A DNA stretch of 64,000 nt from Tolypothrix campylonemoides VB511288 (GCA_000828075.3 JXCB02000023.1:324957-388956), one strand, 5' to 3'; shown: positions 28,576-39,237, counted from the stretch's first letter. Notes: generated by a model from the letters alone, not told the origin. Numbers and translations: made by a program.

Positions 28576-28643
28576 ACTAGAAGATACCAACAGCCGCCTA
28601 ACAAGTCGCTGGAGGGAGTGTGGTCATAGTGTACGCGCGCAAG

Positions 28644-29408
28644 TTATGATGCTGCCAAATGACCCACATCAGATGGGCTGAGGTGAGAATGTACAACTTC
28701 ACCGTCACGAAACCAAACAACACGCTTTGTTTGACGAGCAACATCTGGCTCATGCGTTACCATCACAACAGTGATACCACTGCCATTTAACTCTGAAAAG
28801 ATATCCAATACTTCTTGAGTTGTGCGCGAGTCGAGTGCGCCTGTCGGTTCATCGGCTAAAAGTAAAACTGGACGGTTAACAATAGCACGAGCGATCGCCA
28901 CCCGTTGCTGCTGTCCTCCAGAAAGTTGGGTTGGTTTATTGTTCAGACGCTTCTCTAAGCCGACTCGCTTGAGTGCTTCGGCGGCGCGATCGCGTCGTTC
29001 ACCAGCATTTACGCCAGCATACACCATCGGCAACATCACATTTTCTAACGCTGACAGTTGGGATAAGAGGTGGAATTGTTGGAACACAAACCCCAGTTTT
29101 TTGTTGCGAATTTGTGCCAAATCTGCATCTTCCATTTGGGCGACATCAAGGTTATCTAGGTAGTAATGTCCGGAACTGGGGCGATCCAAACAACCAATGA
29201 TATTCATAGCTGTGGATTTACCAGAACCAGATGGTCCCATGATGGAACAGTATTCACCCTGCTCTACAGTTAAATTAACACCGTTGAGCGCTCGCACTTC
29301 TGTTTCGCCACTGCCGTAAACTTTAAAAATATCTTCTAAGCGAATAATGACTGGTTGATTTACTGGGTAGGGAACGCGGGAGTCTGTTACCGAGAGAGTG
29401 TTTGCCAT
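28644..29408 (-). CDS. ABC transporter ATP-binding protein, MacB/LolD type
   Basis: The 254-residue ATPase has Walker [10 protein letters not shown] (about 58-66), Q-loop FVFQQFHLL, signature [14 protein letters not shown] (about 162-175) and Walker [15 protein letters not shown]. It energises the efflux unit formed with the permease and adaptor genes upstream on the same strand. A 196-base gap with a palindromic repeat separates it from the permease gene. Order adaptor-permease-ATPase also matches the DevBCA exporter family that exports heterocyst glycolipids, but nothing here points to that substrate. Confidence 0.92.
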   Translation of the reverse strand: MANTLSVTDSRVPYPVNQPVIIRLEDIFKVYGSGETEVRALNGVNLTVEQGEYCSIMGPSGSGKSTAMNIIGCLDRPSSGHYYLDNLDVAQMEDADLAQIRNKKLGFVFQQFHLLSQLSALENVMLPMVYAGVNAGERRDRAAEALKRVGLEKRLNNKPTQLSGGQQQRVAIARAIVNRPVLLLADEPTGALDSRTTQEVLDIFSELNGSGITVVMVTHEPDVARQTKRVVWFRDGEVVHSHLSPSDVGHLAAS

Positions 29409-29461
29409 AGAGATTTTGTAGTATTTATTTACTAGTAAGGTTCAGCGTTGGAATTAAAAAT

Positions 29462-29529
29462 AACCACAGATGGACACAGATGAACACAGATAAAAGGCAT
29501 CTGTGTCCATCTCGTCTTTATCTGTGGTT
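29462..29529. repeat. Palindromic repeat within the efflux operon
   Basis: Outer arms AACCACAGAT/ATCTGTGGTT and inner arms GGACACAGATG/CATCTGTGTCC form a long hairpin between the permease and ATPase genes. It is a common cyanobacterial repeat and could modulate ATPase expression by mRNA processing. A related piece occurs near 33517. Confidence 0.75.
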
Positions 29530-29604
29530 TCATAAAGCATGATGTATTTTCTATGCGCTTCCAGTAAATTTGTGGGCGTTTAGTTATCATACTTTTTGAC
29601 TTGC

Positions 29605-30822
29605 TTACGCACTTCTTAAAGCTACAATTGGGTCGAGCTGAGCAGCACGACGTGCAGGAACAACGCCAAAGAATAAACCAATACCGCCAGAAACACCAAC
29701 TGCAAGGGCGATCGCCACAGGAGAAATTCCTGCTTGTAACGGAGTCAAGGCTGATACCAGCATAATACCACTGACACCAACCGCTGTACCAACTAAACCA
29801 CCAGCCGCTGAGAGAATGATGGCTTCAATGATGAACTGTGACAGGATATCTTGCTCAGTTGCACCAATTGCTTTACGCAAACCAATTTCTTGAGTGCGTT
29901 CGGTAACGGAGACAAGCATAATATTCATGATGCCGATACCGCCGACAAACAGGGAGATACCTGCTACAGCAGCCAACATGATTGTCAAAGCGCCTGTGAT
30001 TTGACCGAGAGTTTGCAAAGCTTCCTTCTGAGTGCGGATGGTAAAATCATCTTCGCTGATAACTTTGTGCCGTAGGCGTAGTAAATTGGTAATTTGAAAC
30101 TCTGCCGCATCCACACTATTGCTATTACGAGCAGAAGCAACGATGTAATCTAAGGCGATACCGTAGGGAGAATTCCGTCCGACAAGTCGATTTGCTGAGG
30201 TTGTGATTGGTACCAATGCCGCTTCGTCATAATCTGCTCCCAAGCTTGAGCCTTTGGCTTCTAGCACACCAATAACTTGAAAGGTAGCATTTTTAATCCG
30301 CAATTGCTTACCCACGGGGTTAGTAGTACCAAACAATCTTTCTGCTAAGTTAGCACCCAGCACTACGACTTGATTATTGCGCTTCATATCTATGTCGGTA
30401 AAAAACCGACCTTTGGCAGTGTCAAACTCCCGTACCATGGGAAAGCTGGGAGTTGTGCCAATGATGTTGACATTGGTGTTTCTGTTGCGGTAGTTAGCTA
30501 CATATCTCCCGTTTAACTCTGGAGACACTCCTGCTACCGTTGGTACTTGAGAGGCGATCGCCTCTGCATCTTCCAGCACCAAATTTCTCGGCACATCATT
30601 TGAGATGCGTTGAGTTTCGCGATTCCCAGGAATCACAAACAGGACGTTTGGTCCTAACGATTCCAACTGCTTATTCACAAACTTTTGTCCCCCTTCACCA
30701 ACGCCTATCATGGCAATCACCGAGGCGTTCCCGATGACAATACCCAGCATGGTGAGGGCGGTACGTAATTTATTCGACAGCAGGGTTTTCCCTGCCATTT
30801 TCATGCTTTCTAGGATGTTCAT
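29605..30822 (-). CDS. MacB-type ABC transporter permease
   Basis: The 405-residue protein has the FtsX/MacB layout: an N-terminal helix (SNKLRTALTMLGIVIGNASVI, about 15-35), a large periplasmic domain (about 50-270) and three C-terminal helices (about 280-395) with GLRKAIGAT between them. It works with the adaptor, whose stop overlaps its ATG by four bases (ATGA), and with the ATPase. Substrate unknown; MacAB-like pumps move macrolides, peptides or lipids. Confidence 0.9.
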   Translation of the reverse strand: MNILESMKMAGKTLLSNKLRTALTMLGIVIGNASVIAMIGVGEGGQKFVNKQLESLGPNVLFVIPGNRETQRISNDVPRNLVLEDAEAIASQVPTVAGVSPELNGRYVANYRNRNTNVNIIGTTPSFPMVREFDTAKGRFFTDIDMKRNNQVVVLGANLAERLFGTTNPVGKQLRIKNATFQVIGVLEAKGSSLGADYDEAALVPITTSANRLVGRNSPYGIALDYIVASARNSNSVDAAEFQITNLLRLRHKVISEDDFTIRTQKEALQTLGQITGALTIMLAAVAGISLFVGGIGIMNIMLVSVTERTQEIGLRKAIGATEQDILSQFIIEAIILSAAGGLVGTAVGVSGIMLVSALTPLQAGISPVAIALAVGVSGGIGLFFGVVPARRAAQLDPIVALRSA

Positions 30823-32285
30823 TTCTTCTGCTGTTGTTGCGCCTTTTTGTAATCTGCCGGTGGGTTGAGAAATATGCGATCGTCCTGTTTAACTCCCTCT
30901 AAAATCTGAGTTTGGTCTTTGATTTGCGCTCCAATTGTCACGGGACGAAACAGAGGTTTATTCTTTTCATCTGGTACCAAGACTCCTGTGTTACCTTTTT
31001 CGGTAACAATTGCTACAGTTGGTACAAGCAAGGCACCTTGTACCTTGTCACCTAAAAACGTCATATCGACGTTCAACCCAGAACGCAGTTTATCTAAACC
31101 AGTATCAATGGCAACTCGCACTTGGAATAATGTTACGCCTTCTTCCTTAACTGCTTCAGGAGCAATCAAGCGGACATGACCTTTAAAAACTTGCTCAGGA
31201 TAAGCATCAGCAACAATTTCAACCTGCTGCCCCTGCTTAATTCTGCCGATATCAGCTTCTGGAACACTCGCCAAAACTTCTAAACCGCGTGCTACGGCAA
31301 CAATAGAACTCGAAGTTGCCGATGCACTCGAAGAAGCAGAAGTTGTTGGTGTCACAAACGCGCCAATGTTGGCATACTTCTGCGTCACAACTCCAGAAAA
31401 GGGAGCGCGGATGATGGTATCTTCCAGATTCACTTCCTCCGCTTTAAGCTGGGCTTGGGCAGCAGCAACAGCTGCTTTGCGTTGGGCAATTTCTTCAGAA
31501 CGAGAACCCGCTTCCAAAAGCTGTAGTGATGCTCGTGCTTCTTCTACCGCCGCTTGTCGTTGAGCGATTTCCTCAGAACGAGTGCCACTTTGTTGTAAAG
31601 ATAGCCGTTTTTGAGCTTCTTGCAAACTCGCCTTGGCAGCATTATCTTCACTAATGGCTTGGTCGAGTAATTGTTTTTTCTCCGCTCCCTGCTGGTAGAG
31701 GTATTGGTAACGCTTGACTTGTTCGCTTGTATAATTTGCTTTTGCCTGAGCTGCGTCCACTTGAGCTTGTGCTTGGGCAATTTCTTGAGGACGATTACCT
31801 GCACGAGCCTCAGCCAGCTGCGCCTCGGCTTGTGCCAAACGCGCTCTTTGTTGGGCGATTTCTTGAGGACGATTTCCAGCCAGGGCTTGCTCCAACTGTG
31901 CTTGGTTCTGCGCTAAGTTTGCACGAGCCTGAGAGAGTTTGGCTTGAATATCTGCGCTGTCCATCTTAGCAAGAATTTCCCCCTGCTTGACCTTGTCGCC
32001 TTGCTCAACATACAACTCTGTGAGTGTTCCAGGGTTTTTCGGGCTAATATTCACGCTCTGAACAGGCTGCACCTTACCACTGGCAGAAATTCGCACAGTG
32101 ACATTTTTCGCTTCCACTGGGACAGTCAGTGCAGCTATGTCTTGTTTGCTTGTCTCACGGTTAACAAGTGTGTAGGTTGTCGTTGTACCTACAACCAACG
32201 TACCAGCTGTTACCAAGCCAATCAGCCAGCGTAGTGGATGTTTAACTTTTTTACCAATTACGGGAATTTCTAAGTATGTAGTCAT
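30819..32285 (-). CDS. HlyD/MacA-type periplasmic adaptor
   Basis: The 488-residue protein has an N-terminal anchor (about residues 17-38), a split lipoyl domain (VQPVQSVNISPKNPGTL...VKQGEILAKMD and IIRAPFSGVV), and a long Ala/Gln/Glu coiled-coil hairpin (about 115-290) with repeated NRPQEIAQ and SRSEEIAQR units. This is the membrane-fusion part of a tripartite efflux pump and is first in the operon. The outer-membrane channel (TolC-like) is not in the window. The coiled coil shows about 45-residue internal repeats. Confidence 0.92.
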   Translation of the reverse strand: MTTYLEIPVIGKKVKHPLRWLIGLVTAGTLVVGTTTTYTLVNRETSKQDIAALTVPVEAKNVTVRISASGKVQPVQSVNISPKNPGTLTELYVEQGDKVKQGEILAKMDSADIQAKLSQARANLAQNQAQLEQALAGNRPQEIAQQRARLAQAEAQLAEARAGNRPQEIAQAQAQVDAAQAKANYTSEQVKRYQYLYQQGAEKKQLLDQAISEDNAAKASLQEAQKRLSLQQSGTRSEEIAQRQAAVEEARASLQLLEAGSRSEEIAQRKAAVAAAQAQLKAEEVNLEDTIIRAPFSGVVTQKYANIGAFVTPTTSASSSASATSSSIVAVARGLEVLASVPEADIGRIKQGQQVEIVADAYPEQVFKGHVRLIAPEAVKEEGVTLFQVRVAIDTGLDKLRSGLNVDMTFLGDKVQGALLVPTVAIVTEKGNTGVLVPDEKNKPLFRPVTIGAQIKDQTQILEGVKQDDRIFLNPPADYKKAQQQQKK

Positions 32286-32764
32286 GAATAGCTTGTAATG
32301 AAAGTTTCTGTACTTGAGTGTCTTTTAGTGGAGCGAAACCAAGAGGTTGAAGTTTTTACAACTTTTGGAGTCACTAGTCATCAATAAAATAGAGTTATTA
32401 ATAAGTCAACAACTATATGAATATGTAAGATTATACTGACTTAACCTTCCTTCATAATATTGGTTGTTGCTAATTTGTGACCTCACCTGAATGGGTGACT
32501 TTTTCAGTTATTATGGGCACTGTAAATCTTACGTAAGTAGCAAATTGTTGTACAAACACAGCCAGCGAAACAGCGCTACAGTCCTTGTTTACCGAACTCA
32601 CGGCAACTCGCGTCGCAAAGAAGAATACCAAGAAAAGTAATAAGTACTAGAGGTTTAATGTATGTCTCATTTTTTCTTTTCTCTATAAAAAGAATGGCTA
32701 CCAAGATTTTCAATAATTAGAGTTTGGTAGCCTTAAGGTTAAAATATTTTTAATTCGTGAAATT
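32286..32764. other. Intergenic region upstream of the efflux operon
   Basis: About 480 bases, mostly AT-rich, holding the promoter of the efflux operon and the 3' side of the repeat-protein gene. I see no gene and no clear terminator. Confidence 0.35.
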
Positions 32765-33190
32765 CTAATTGTCTATTTCAACGATATCTCCATTGGGAAG
32801 CCTAATGTCACCATTAGGAAGTCTGCGTACCTTTATAGCAGAAATAATATCTCCATTGGGAAGCCTAATATCCCCATTACGAAGTTTGACTATTCTAGGC
32901 TTTGGTTTGCGATCGCGATCCGAATTATGGTTGTATCCGGGAGGAGGTGGTACATCTTCTGCGCGTTGATCGCGATCCGAATTATGGTTGTATCCGGGAG
33001 GAGGTGGTACATCTTCTGCGCGTTGATCGCGGTTCCAATTACGGTTGTATCTGGGAGGAAGCGGTACATTTTCTGAACGTTCACCTACAACATAAACTCT
33101 GCTTTGAGCACTTGCAGAATTAGCTAAGAAAGTTGGAGCTACTACTACGGTAGTAGCTATTAGCATGGATAGATAATGTTTTCCAAACAT
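32765..33190 (-). CDS. Secreted protein with two kinds of internal repeat
   Basis: The 141-residue protein starts with a signal peptide (cleavage expected after SASAQ, about residue 29). Three 19-residue repeats follow, built on RAEDVPPPPGYN, then two LPNGDIRLPNGDI-type repeats. At DNA level two 57-base units (32918-33031) are almost identical and a third has diverged, so the array is recent. Proline-rich basic repeats suggest a cell-surface or periplasmic role. No family recognised. Confidence 0.65.
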   Translation of the reverse strand: MFGKHYLSMLIATTVVVAPTFLANSASAQSRVYVVGERSENVPLPPRYNRNWNRDQRAEDVPPPPGYNHNSDRDQRAEDVPPPPGYNHNSDRDRKPKPRIVKLRNGDIRLPNGDIISAIKVRRLPNGDIRLPNGDIVEIDN

Positions 33191-33933
33191 AAAAATACTT
33201 CTGTTGTTTGAAAATTGAAGAAGAACTAGCTGTGTCAGAATCCAGGAGTCAGAATCACTTTCGTTGGGGATTCAAACCCATCTATTCATCCGCCAGTCGT
33301 ACAGAATACAGCTTGGGTATTCTGACTCCTGACTCCTGAATTATTTGAGAATAATTTGAATTTTTAATCGATTAGTCTTCAACTATTTCATCATAGAATT
33401 CTCTAACGGTAATAGCATGATACAAAAGTCCTAGGTTTATACATGACAAAAGTACCAGTTTTGATTCACCCAAAATTAATAGACTTCTTGCATTCATTCC
33501 CAAACAATGAACAATTAACCACAGATAAAGGCAGATAAAATATATTTATGCAAGATTTCCAATAAGTAAAATGAACGTTAAAATTTTAGTAATTATGAGA
33601 TATAAAAAAACAATAAATAAGCAATCTTTTTTGGAAAAATAATATAGGCAGTCCTATTTGAGTTGTAAATTGCCTCATGAGGACACGGAACAGGGAACAA
33701 AAATTTTTATAAATCATTTAGGGTAAGTACTTACTTATTAATTGTCTAAAAAAAGTTTAAGGGGTTAACTCATCCGCCTCGTAAAAACTTCGCTCCGCTC
33801 CTAAATTACAAAAAGCCGGGGGGAAATCGAAGTCCTGCCGTCCTTAGTCATTAGTTGGTTTTTCATGATTTACCGTGCTTAATTATACTAATGACCAAAA
33901 CAGGGTGTAGGGTGCAGGGTGTGGGGTGTAGGG

Positions 33934-34149
33934 CAGGGCTGTTTCATTCGATAAGGAGGGAGGATTTGTCAATATCAAAGCGCGATGATTTTTGGGACAT
34001 CTGTGATGGAAAACCTACATTTCGATCCAGGAATTTCAAATTTTCCCCAAGAAATAAGGAGCGATACGCCTTCAGGCGTCTGCCCTTCGGGCAATCGCGC
34101 TCAAGTAACCCTTGACATTATGAGCCTTTTAGGGAATGAAACAGCCCTG
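33934..34149. mobile_element. 216-bp MITE with 16-bp perfect terminal inverted repeats
   Basis: CAGGGCTGTTTCATTC at 33934-33949 is mirrored exactly by its complement at 34134-34149. The ten bases GGGTGTAGGG flank both ends directly (33924-33933 and 34150-34159), as a target-site duplication would. No transposase is encoded. The surrounding DNA contains similar GGGTG-type runs, so the duplication could be partly coincidental. Confidence 0.75.
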
Positions 34150-34489
34150 GGGTGTAGGGGGGGGAAGAGAAAGCTCCTGCATTGTACACCCTGCCCCGGA
34201 ACCAATAAGGGTCCAAGCCCCCACTGAATCTCTGATTCAGTGGTCTTAAATCAGTGGTGAGTACAAGCCCCCACTGATTTTCCCTACACCCCACACCCCA
34301 CACCCCACCCCCTTCTTGTTGACTATTGACCAATGACTAATGAACAGGAGGATGAGGCGATGATTCATCCCCGCACTCTTATGGGACGGGGCTTTCTCAC
34401 CGTCTTTCGGTAAGGAAATAGGGGTGTAAGGAAGTGATTGGTGGGGGCGTAAAGGGGACTGGGGATTAGGGATTGGGGATTGGGTAAGG

Positions 34490-34585
34490 GAGCCTCAAAA
34501 TTATGTCCGGGGAAATATTGACCATTACCAAGTCGGGAGCATTTCCACTCTTGAGCCAGTCCCCAGTACCCAGTCCCGTTTACTA
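34490..34585 (+). repeat. Dispersed repeat element, partial copy C
   Basis: AAAATTATGTCCGGGGAAAT, TTGACCATTACCAAGTCGGG and CCAGTCCCCAGTACCCAGTC occur here and match the element at 44870-45060 (inverted) and, in part, 19370-19545. Confidence 0.7.
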
Positions 34586-34778
34586 AAAATACTGTGCGAT
34601 CGCAACTCAGCTTCAAAAGCTACTAGAATAATCCAGAGGGGCATTTCCTCGTTCCTAGCTGCGGAATCTAAGTTCTCGATTCTGAGTTCTTCTGTCTGTA
34701 AAATTTTGCTGTCGTCAACCAGGGAAATCGTTTAAGCTAGCTGAAAGATTCTTTCATTCTTGGCAAAGAGGCGGTAGT

Positions 34779-35678
34779 GTGCCTAAACGAATTGGTTTAA
34801 TTTCTCTTTTGGTTGTCTGTGGTTTGTGTAGTTTACCTCAACCGACAAATGCACAAGCACTGGTACCTCATACACTGCAACTTGATGCAGCAAAATTGGA
34901 ACAGCAAGGGTTAGGTTTGGCAAAGGAAGCAGCCCAACTAGCGCAGTTTCAACAGTTTGAACTAGCTTTACCAAGAGCGCGGTTGGCATCACAACTCGCT
35001 CCTAAGAACGATAAAGTCTGGTTTCTTTTAGGTGGTTTGTATTTATCTCCACAAATTCAGGATTTGGATAAAGGAATCGCCACCTTGAAAAAGGCACAAT
35101 CTCTCAACCCTAAAAATGGCGATGTTCAGTTCGCTTTGGGTTCGGCTTACTTTCAGCAGCAAAAGTATCAAGAGGCTGCAAACTACTATCAAGAGGGTTT
35201 GAAGTTAAAACCCAACGATCCGGAGGGATTGTTTGATTTGGGCAATGCTTACTATATGCTGAGTAAACTTCCAGACGCGATCGCTCAGTACAAAAAAGCA
35301 GTCTCCTTTAACAAAAAATTCTGGGCAGCCCTTAACAATATTGGGTTAATTTTGTACGAACAGGGCGATACTCAGGGCGCAATTAAGCAATGGCAAGACG
35401 CTGTTACGATTGAGAAACAAGCGGCAGAGCCTTTACTCGCATTGGCAGTAGCTTTGTATACTAAAGGAGACCAGCAACAAGCTCTAGCAATGGGACAAGC
35501 TGCAATCCGTATTGATGAGCGCTACGCTGATGTAGATTTTCTCAAACAAAATCTCTGGGGCGCACGCCTGCTGTCTGATACGAAAAAATTCTTAGAATTA
35601 CCGGGCATTCAAGCTGCTCTCCAACAACGTGAAGAACCATCATCTCCTACAATTAGACAGCGCGGTGTACGACAATAG
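34779..35678 (+). CDS. Exported TPR protein
   Basis: The 299-residue protein has a signal peptide (hydrophobic to about residue 20, cleavage near NAQA) and at least five TPR units between about residues 65 and 250 (WFLLGGLYLS, VQFALGSAYFQQQKYQEA, GLFDLGNAYYMLSKLPDA, ALNNIGLILYEQGDTQGA, PLLALAVALYTKGD). TPRs bind protein partners; location is periplasmic or thylakoid lumen. GTG 34779, with GAGG nearby upstream, is the likely start. Partner unknown. Confidence 0.82.
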   Translation: MPKRIGLISLLVVCGLCSLPQPTNAQALVPHTLQLDAAKLEQQGLGLAKEAAQLAQFQQFELALPRARLASQLAPKNDKVWFLLGGLYLSPQIQDLDKGIATLKKAQSLNPKNGDVQFALGSAYFQQQKYQEAANYYQEGLKLKPNDPEGLFDLGNAYYMLSKLPDAIAQYKKAVSFNKKFWAALNNIGLILYEQGDTQGAIKQWQDAVTIEKQAAEPLLALAVALYTKGDQQQALAMGQAAIRIDERYADVDFLKQNLWGARLLSDTKKFLELPGIQAALQQREEPSSPTIRQRGVRQ

Positions 35679-35838
35679 CGAACACGAAACTTGTAGGAAT
35701 GAGAGAGATGAGGAAGATGAGGAAGATGAGGGGGAATACATAATTGTTGTCTCGCTCCCTTCTGGGACTGATATTTGACGCAGTTACTTGCTCAAAATCT
35801 CATCTAATAGTACATATATATTATTCTGTAAAAGAAGC

Positions 35839-35872
35839 AGTAGCCCAACAAACATATTGGGGTTGGGCTACT
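35839..35872. terminator. Hairpin between the TPR and response-regulator genes
   Basis: Eleven-base arms AGTAGCCCAAC (35839-35849) and GTTGGGCTACT (35862-35872) with a 12-base loop lie between convergent genes. No long T run follows, so terminator function is moderately likely. Confidence 0.6.
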
Positions 35873-35969
35873 CCAGGTATGTGTTCTTCATGAAAGGACA
35901 CTACTATGGAAATGTGCTAGGTGCAGTTTACCGTGGGGTGGACATTCTTTTGGACTCCAAATTGTGCGT

Positions 35970-36374
35970 TTAATTATCCTGTTTAGGTAGTACTGCGATG
36001 ATTTGGTCAACAAACTGTTGATGATCAACAATTGGCTTGGAGATGTAGCCATCAGCACCGCTTTGTTTGAGAAAGTTCTCGCGATCGCCTTCCATAGCGT
36101 GTGCTGTTACCAAAATAATAGGTAAGGAAGCTGTTTGAGGATCAGATTTTAACATTTGTGTAATTTTGATACCATCAACAGACTTACCTTGGTAAACACT
36201 TCTTGACAAAGAAACATCCATCAAGATAATGTCAACTTCCCCCGATTGAGCAATTTTGATGACCTCTTCCACATTTTCAGTATGTTTCACCTCCAAGCCA
36301 CCTCGTTTGGTCAAAATCTTGGAAAAAACACGAGCATTAATCAGATCATCTTCGACAATCAAAACGGTTTTCAT
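35970..36374 (-). CDS. Single-domain CheY-like response regulator
   Basis: The 134-residue receiver has the acidic pair EDD (8-10), phospho-acceptor Asp53 (ILMDVSLS), Thr/Ala at LVTAHAM and Lys near 113 in YISKPI. No output domain. It would act through protein contact with an unidentified partner. It is divergent from the gyrA-like gene. Confidence 0.9.
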   Translation of the reverse strand: MKTVLIVEDDLINARVFSKILTKRGGLEVKHTENVEEVIKIAQSGEVDIILMDVSLSRSVYQGKSVDGIKITQMLKSDPQTASLPIILVTAHAMEGDRENFLKQSGADGYISKPIVDHQQFVDQIIAVLPKQDN

Positions 36375-36632
36375 GAGAATTTGACTTTTGTTAGCCCATC
36401 TTAACTAAAGGCGCACGTGTTAGAGAAGGGGAATAGCACCTAATCAAAACTATTGTGTGCCTATGCTTGAAATAATCAATATAAATCTCGGTCAACAAGG
36501 ATAATACTACTGCTTTCTATCCTTTGACTATCAAGATTCTGTAATGAAGAGTATTTCATCCGTTATGCTGTGGTTGCTGCAGTCTTCATTAACGGCAAAT
36601 TTTGTGTAGTGGAAATATAGGGAAAAAAACTC

Positions 36633-39137
36633 ATGGCAAAACAATTAAACCTTCTCTGTGAGGGACAGGTCATTACTACAGCGTTGCATACGGAGATGCA
36701 ACGCTCTTACCTAGAATATGCCATGAGTGTGATTGTCGGGCGGGCGTTACCAGACGTGCGAGATGGTTTAAAGCCAGTTCACCGACGTATTTTGTATGCC
36801 ATGCACGAACTCGGTCTGACGCCAGATCGACCATATCGTAAGTGTGCGCGTGTGGTAGGAGACGTGTTAGGTAAATACCACCCCCACGGCGACCAAGCGG
36901 TTTATGATGCCTTGGTCAGACTGGTACAAGAGTTTTCCAGTCGCTATCCCTTACTAGCAGGACATGGGAATTTCGGGAGCGTGGATAATGACCCACCAGC
37001 GGCGATGCGCTACACAGAAACGCGCCTTGCATCGATCAGCCACGAGGGAATGCTGACAGAAATTGGCGAAGAAACAGTGGACTTTATCGGTAACTTCGAT
37101 AATTCCCAGCAAGAGCCAACTGTATTACCAGCACAGTTGCCATTTCTGTTGCTTAATGGTAGTGCTGGTATTGCTGTGGGAATGGCGACGAATATTCCAC
37201 CGCATAACTTAGGGGAAGTGGTAGATGGGTTGATCGCATTAATTGATAATCCCGACTTAGCTGATGAAAAGTTATTTGAGATCATTCCCGGACCAGACTT
37301 TCCCACAGGTGGTGAAATTGTCGGTAACTCTGGAATCAAAGAAGCATACACCACAGGTAAAGGGAGTATTGTGCTGCGGGGAGTCGCCCAAATTGAGGAA
37401 GTTGCTGGTAGCAGGAGTAGTAAACGACGGACAGCAATTGTGGTGACAGAATTGCCTTATCAAGTGAATAAGGCAGGTTGGATTGAGAAAGTCGCTGATC
37501 TGGTGAACCAAGGTCGTCTTCAAGGAATTGCGGATCTGCGAGATGAAAGCGATCGCCAGGGAATGCGCGTCGTCATTGAACTAAAACGCGATACCAACCC
37601 CCAAGAAGTTCTTCAGAATTTGTATCACCAAACCGCTTTGCAAAGTAACTTTGGGGCAATTCTTTTAGCTTTGGTGGATAGACAACCGCGTCAACTAACC
37701 TTGCGTGAATTGTTACAGGAGTTTTTGAGTTTCCGAGAGCAGACACTGAACCGCCGCTACTCTTACGAATTGGGTAAGGCTCAAAGTCGCCTGGATCTGG
37801 TTGAAGGTTTACTCAAAGCACTTTCTCACTTAGATGAAGTTGTAGAAATTTTACGAAGTGCGGCTGATGGCACTACGGCAAAAATGAGCTTACAAAACCG
37901 ACTCGATTTAACTGAGGTGCAGGCGGATGCTATTTTGGCTATGCCATTGCGGCGTTTAACCAATTTAGAACAGCAAAACTTACACAAAGAGTATGAGCAG
38001 CTCAATGAGCAGATTCAAGTGTTGCAGATATTACTTAACGATAGACGGGAGTTACTGAAATCACTGAAAAAAGATTTGCGATCGCTCAAGCGCAAATACA
38101 ACGATGCCCGTCGTACCAAAATAGTAGGAGAGCAAGAAAGCAAGGGAGTTCTTGAGCAGGGGAGCAGAGGAGCAAAGGAGGAATCAAAATCCGCTCTTGA
38201 AAATCCTACATTGGTCGCGCCTCCAGAAGATGTAGTTTTAGAATTTACCCACCGGGGATATGTACGTCGTCAGCCTTCAGCCCGGAAGGCAAGAACTGAC
38301 AATGGTACGTCTGATAATGACACCGTCATCCAAACCGTGTTAACCGACACGGCAAAAGAGTTGCTGGTACTGACCAGTAGTGGCAAGGTTTACCCAGTGA
38401 ATGTGGCAGATATTCCTCCCACCAATGGACGTTCTGCACGCGGAACACCATTGATTACCTTGCTCTCAAATTCTGCTCAGGGCGCTCAAGAAGCTGTTAT
38501 TAACCGCTTTGTATTGCCTGAACACCCAGAAGATGGCGAGATGGTTCTCCTGACCAAGCAAGGAAGAATCAAGCGTTTTTCCCTGACAGAATTAACTCAT
38601 CTCACCCGCCGTGGAATTACCATTTTGAAACTCAAAGATGGTGATGAATTGTTATCAGCTCAGTTTACTAAGGCGGGTGAACATCTGATTTTAGCAAGTT
38701 CAGGTGGGAGAGTTTTGAGATTTGAGGTGAATGATCATCAACTCCCGATTATGGGTCGCACTGCTATGGGTCTGCAAGGTTTACGTGTGCGTCAGCAAGA
38801 AGAGATGGTTGGTTTTGTAGCCTCAAGCACTAAGGAAAACCTATTACTGGTGACTCAATTGGGATACGCTAAACGTATGTCAGTGAGTGCTTTGCGCTCA
38901 GCGAATCGAGGCGATATCGGGACTCAGACCTTTAAATTCAGTAACAAAGCTGACATCTTAGCAGGAATGGTACGAGCAACTGCAGGTGCTGAGGTGGCAC
39001 TAGTCACAAATCATCAACGCCTGGTACGCCTTGGAGTGGAAACAGTTCCCACCCTTGGCAAAGATGTCACAGGTGAAAGTATTCTTCAACTTAATCGCGA
39101 AGAAAAAATCATTTGTATTGTTGAACTGCACTCGTAA
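36633..39137 (+). CDS. gyrA: DNA gyrase/topoisomerase IV subunit A
   Basis: The 834-residue protein is a type IIA topoisomerase A subunit: [20 protein letters not shown] (35-54), HPHGD (83-87) and catalytic Tyr127 in AAMRYTE. The C-terminal beta-pinwheel has several blades (about 525-830). I see no canonical GyrA box (QRRGGRG-type), the motif needed for negative supercoiling; cyanobacteria often have two A-subunit genes, so this may be the ParC-like one. A low-complexity insert at about residues 502-525 ([14 protein letters not shown]) matches dispersed repeat DNA (38130-38185). gyrB lies 6 kb away, not in an operon. Confidence 0.88.
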   Translation: MAKQLNLLCEGQVITTALHTEMQRSYLEYAMSVIVGRALPDVRDGLKPVHRRILYAMHELGLTPDRPYRKCARVVGDVLGKYHPHGDQAVYDALVRLVQEFSSRYPLLAGHGNFGSVDNDPPAAMRYTETRLASISHEGMLTEIGEETVDFIGNFDNSQQEPTVLPAQLPFLLLNGSAGIAVGMATNIPPHNLGEVVDGLIALIDNPDLADEKLFEIIPGPDFPTGGEIVGNSGIKEAYTTGKGSIVLRGVAQIEEVAGSRSSKRRTAIVVTELPYQVNKAGWIEKVADLVNQGRLQGIADLRDESDRQGMRVVIELKRDTNPQEVLQNLYHQTALQSNFGAILLALVDRQPRQLTLRELLQEFLSFREQTLNRRYSYELGKAQSRLDLVEGLLKALSHLDEVVEILRSAADGTTAKMSLQNRLDLTEVQADAILAMPLRRLTNLEQQNLHKEYEQLNEQIQVLQILLNDRRELLKSLKKDLRSLKRKYNDARRTKIVGEQESKGVLEQGSRGAKEESKSALENPTLVAPPEDVVLEFTHRGYVRRQPSARKARTDNGTSDNDTVIQTVLTDTAKELLVLTSSGKVYPVNVADIPPTNGRSARGTPLITLLSNSAQGAQEAVINRFVLPEHPEDGEMVLLTKQGRIKRFSLTELTHLTRRGITILKLKDGDELLSAQFTKAGEHLILASSGGRVLRFEVNDHQLPIMGRTAMGLQGLRVRQQEEMVGFVASSTKENLLLVTQLGYAKRMSVSALRSANRGDIGTQTFKFSNKADILAGMVRATAGAEVALVTNHQRLVRLGVETVPTLGKDVTGESILQLNREEKIICIVELHS

Positions 39138-39237
39138 TGCAAGAGCTGACGACTAAGCGTGTAGGGAGGTTATGCCCACCCTACTAATACTTTCATCTAA
39201 CAGTAAGCAAAAGCTAGCTGTGCTAGCTTATCCCTAA

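Larger units (their letters stand above)
33191..34778. other. Long repeat-filled intergenic region
   Basis: This spacer of nearly 1.6 kb contains an inverted-repeat unit at 33236-33345 (AGGAGTCAGAATCA and ATTCTGACTCCT arms), AT-rich DNA, a GGGTGTAGGG-type simple repeat, a 216-bp MITE (33934-34149), and part of a dispersed element (34490-34585). Several short frames over these repeats are not credible genes. Confidence 0.5.

Noticed and set aside
28644-32285. Reading the efflux operon as the heterocyst glycolipid exporter DevBCA
   Set aside because: Gene order agrees, but MacAB-like pumps are numerous in cyanobacteria and no heterocyst genes or regulator sites were seen nearby.
33240-33300. 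Possible tRNA T-arm (GGGTTTGAATCCCC on the minus strand)
   Set aside because: No matching acceptor, D or anticodon arms could be built; it sits within an inverted-repeat unit.
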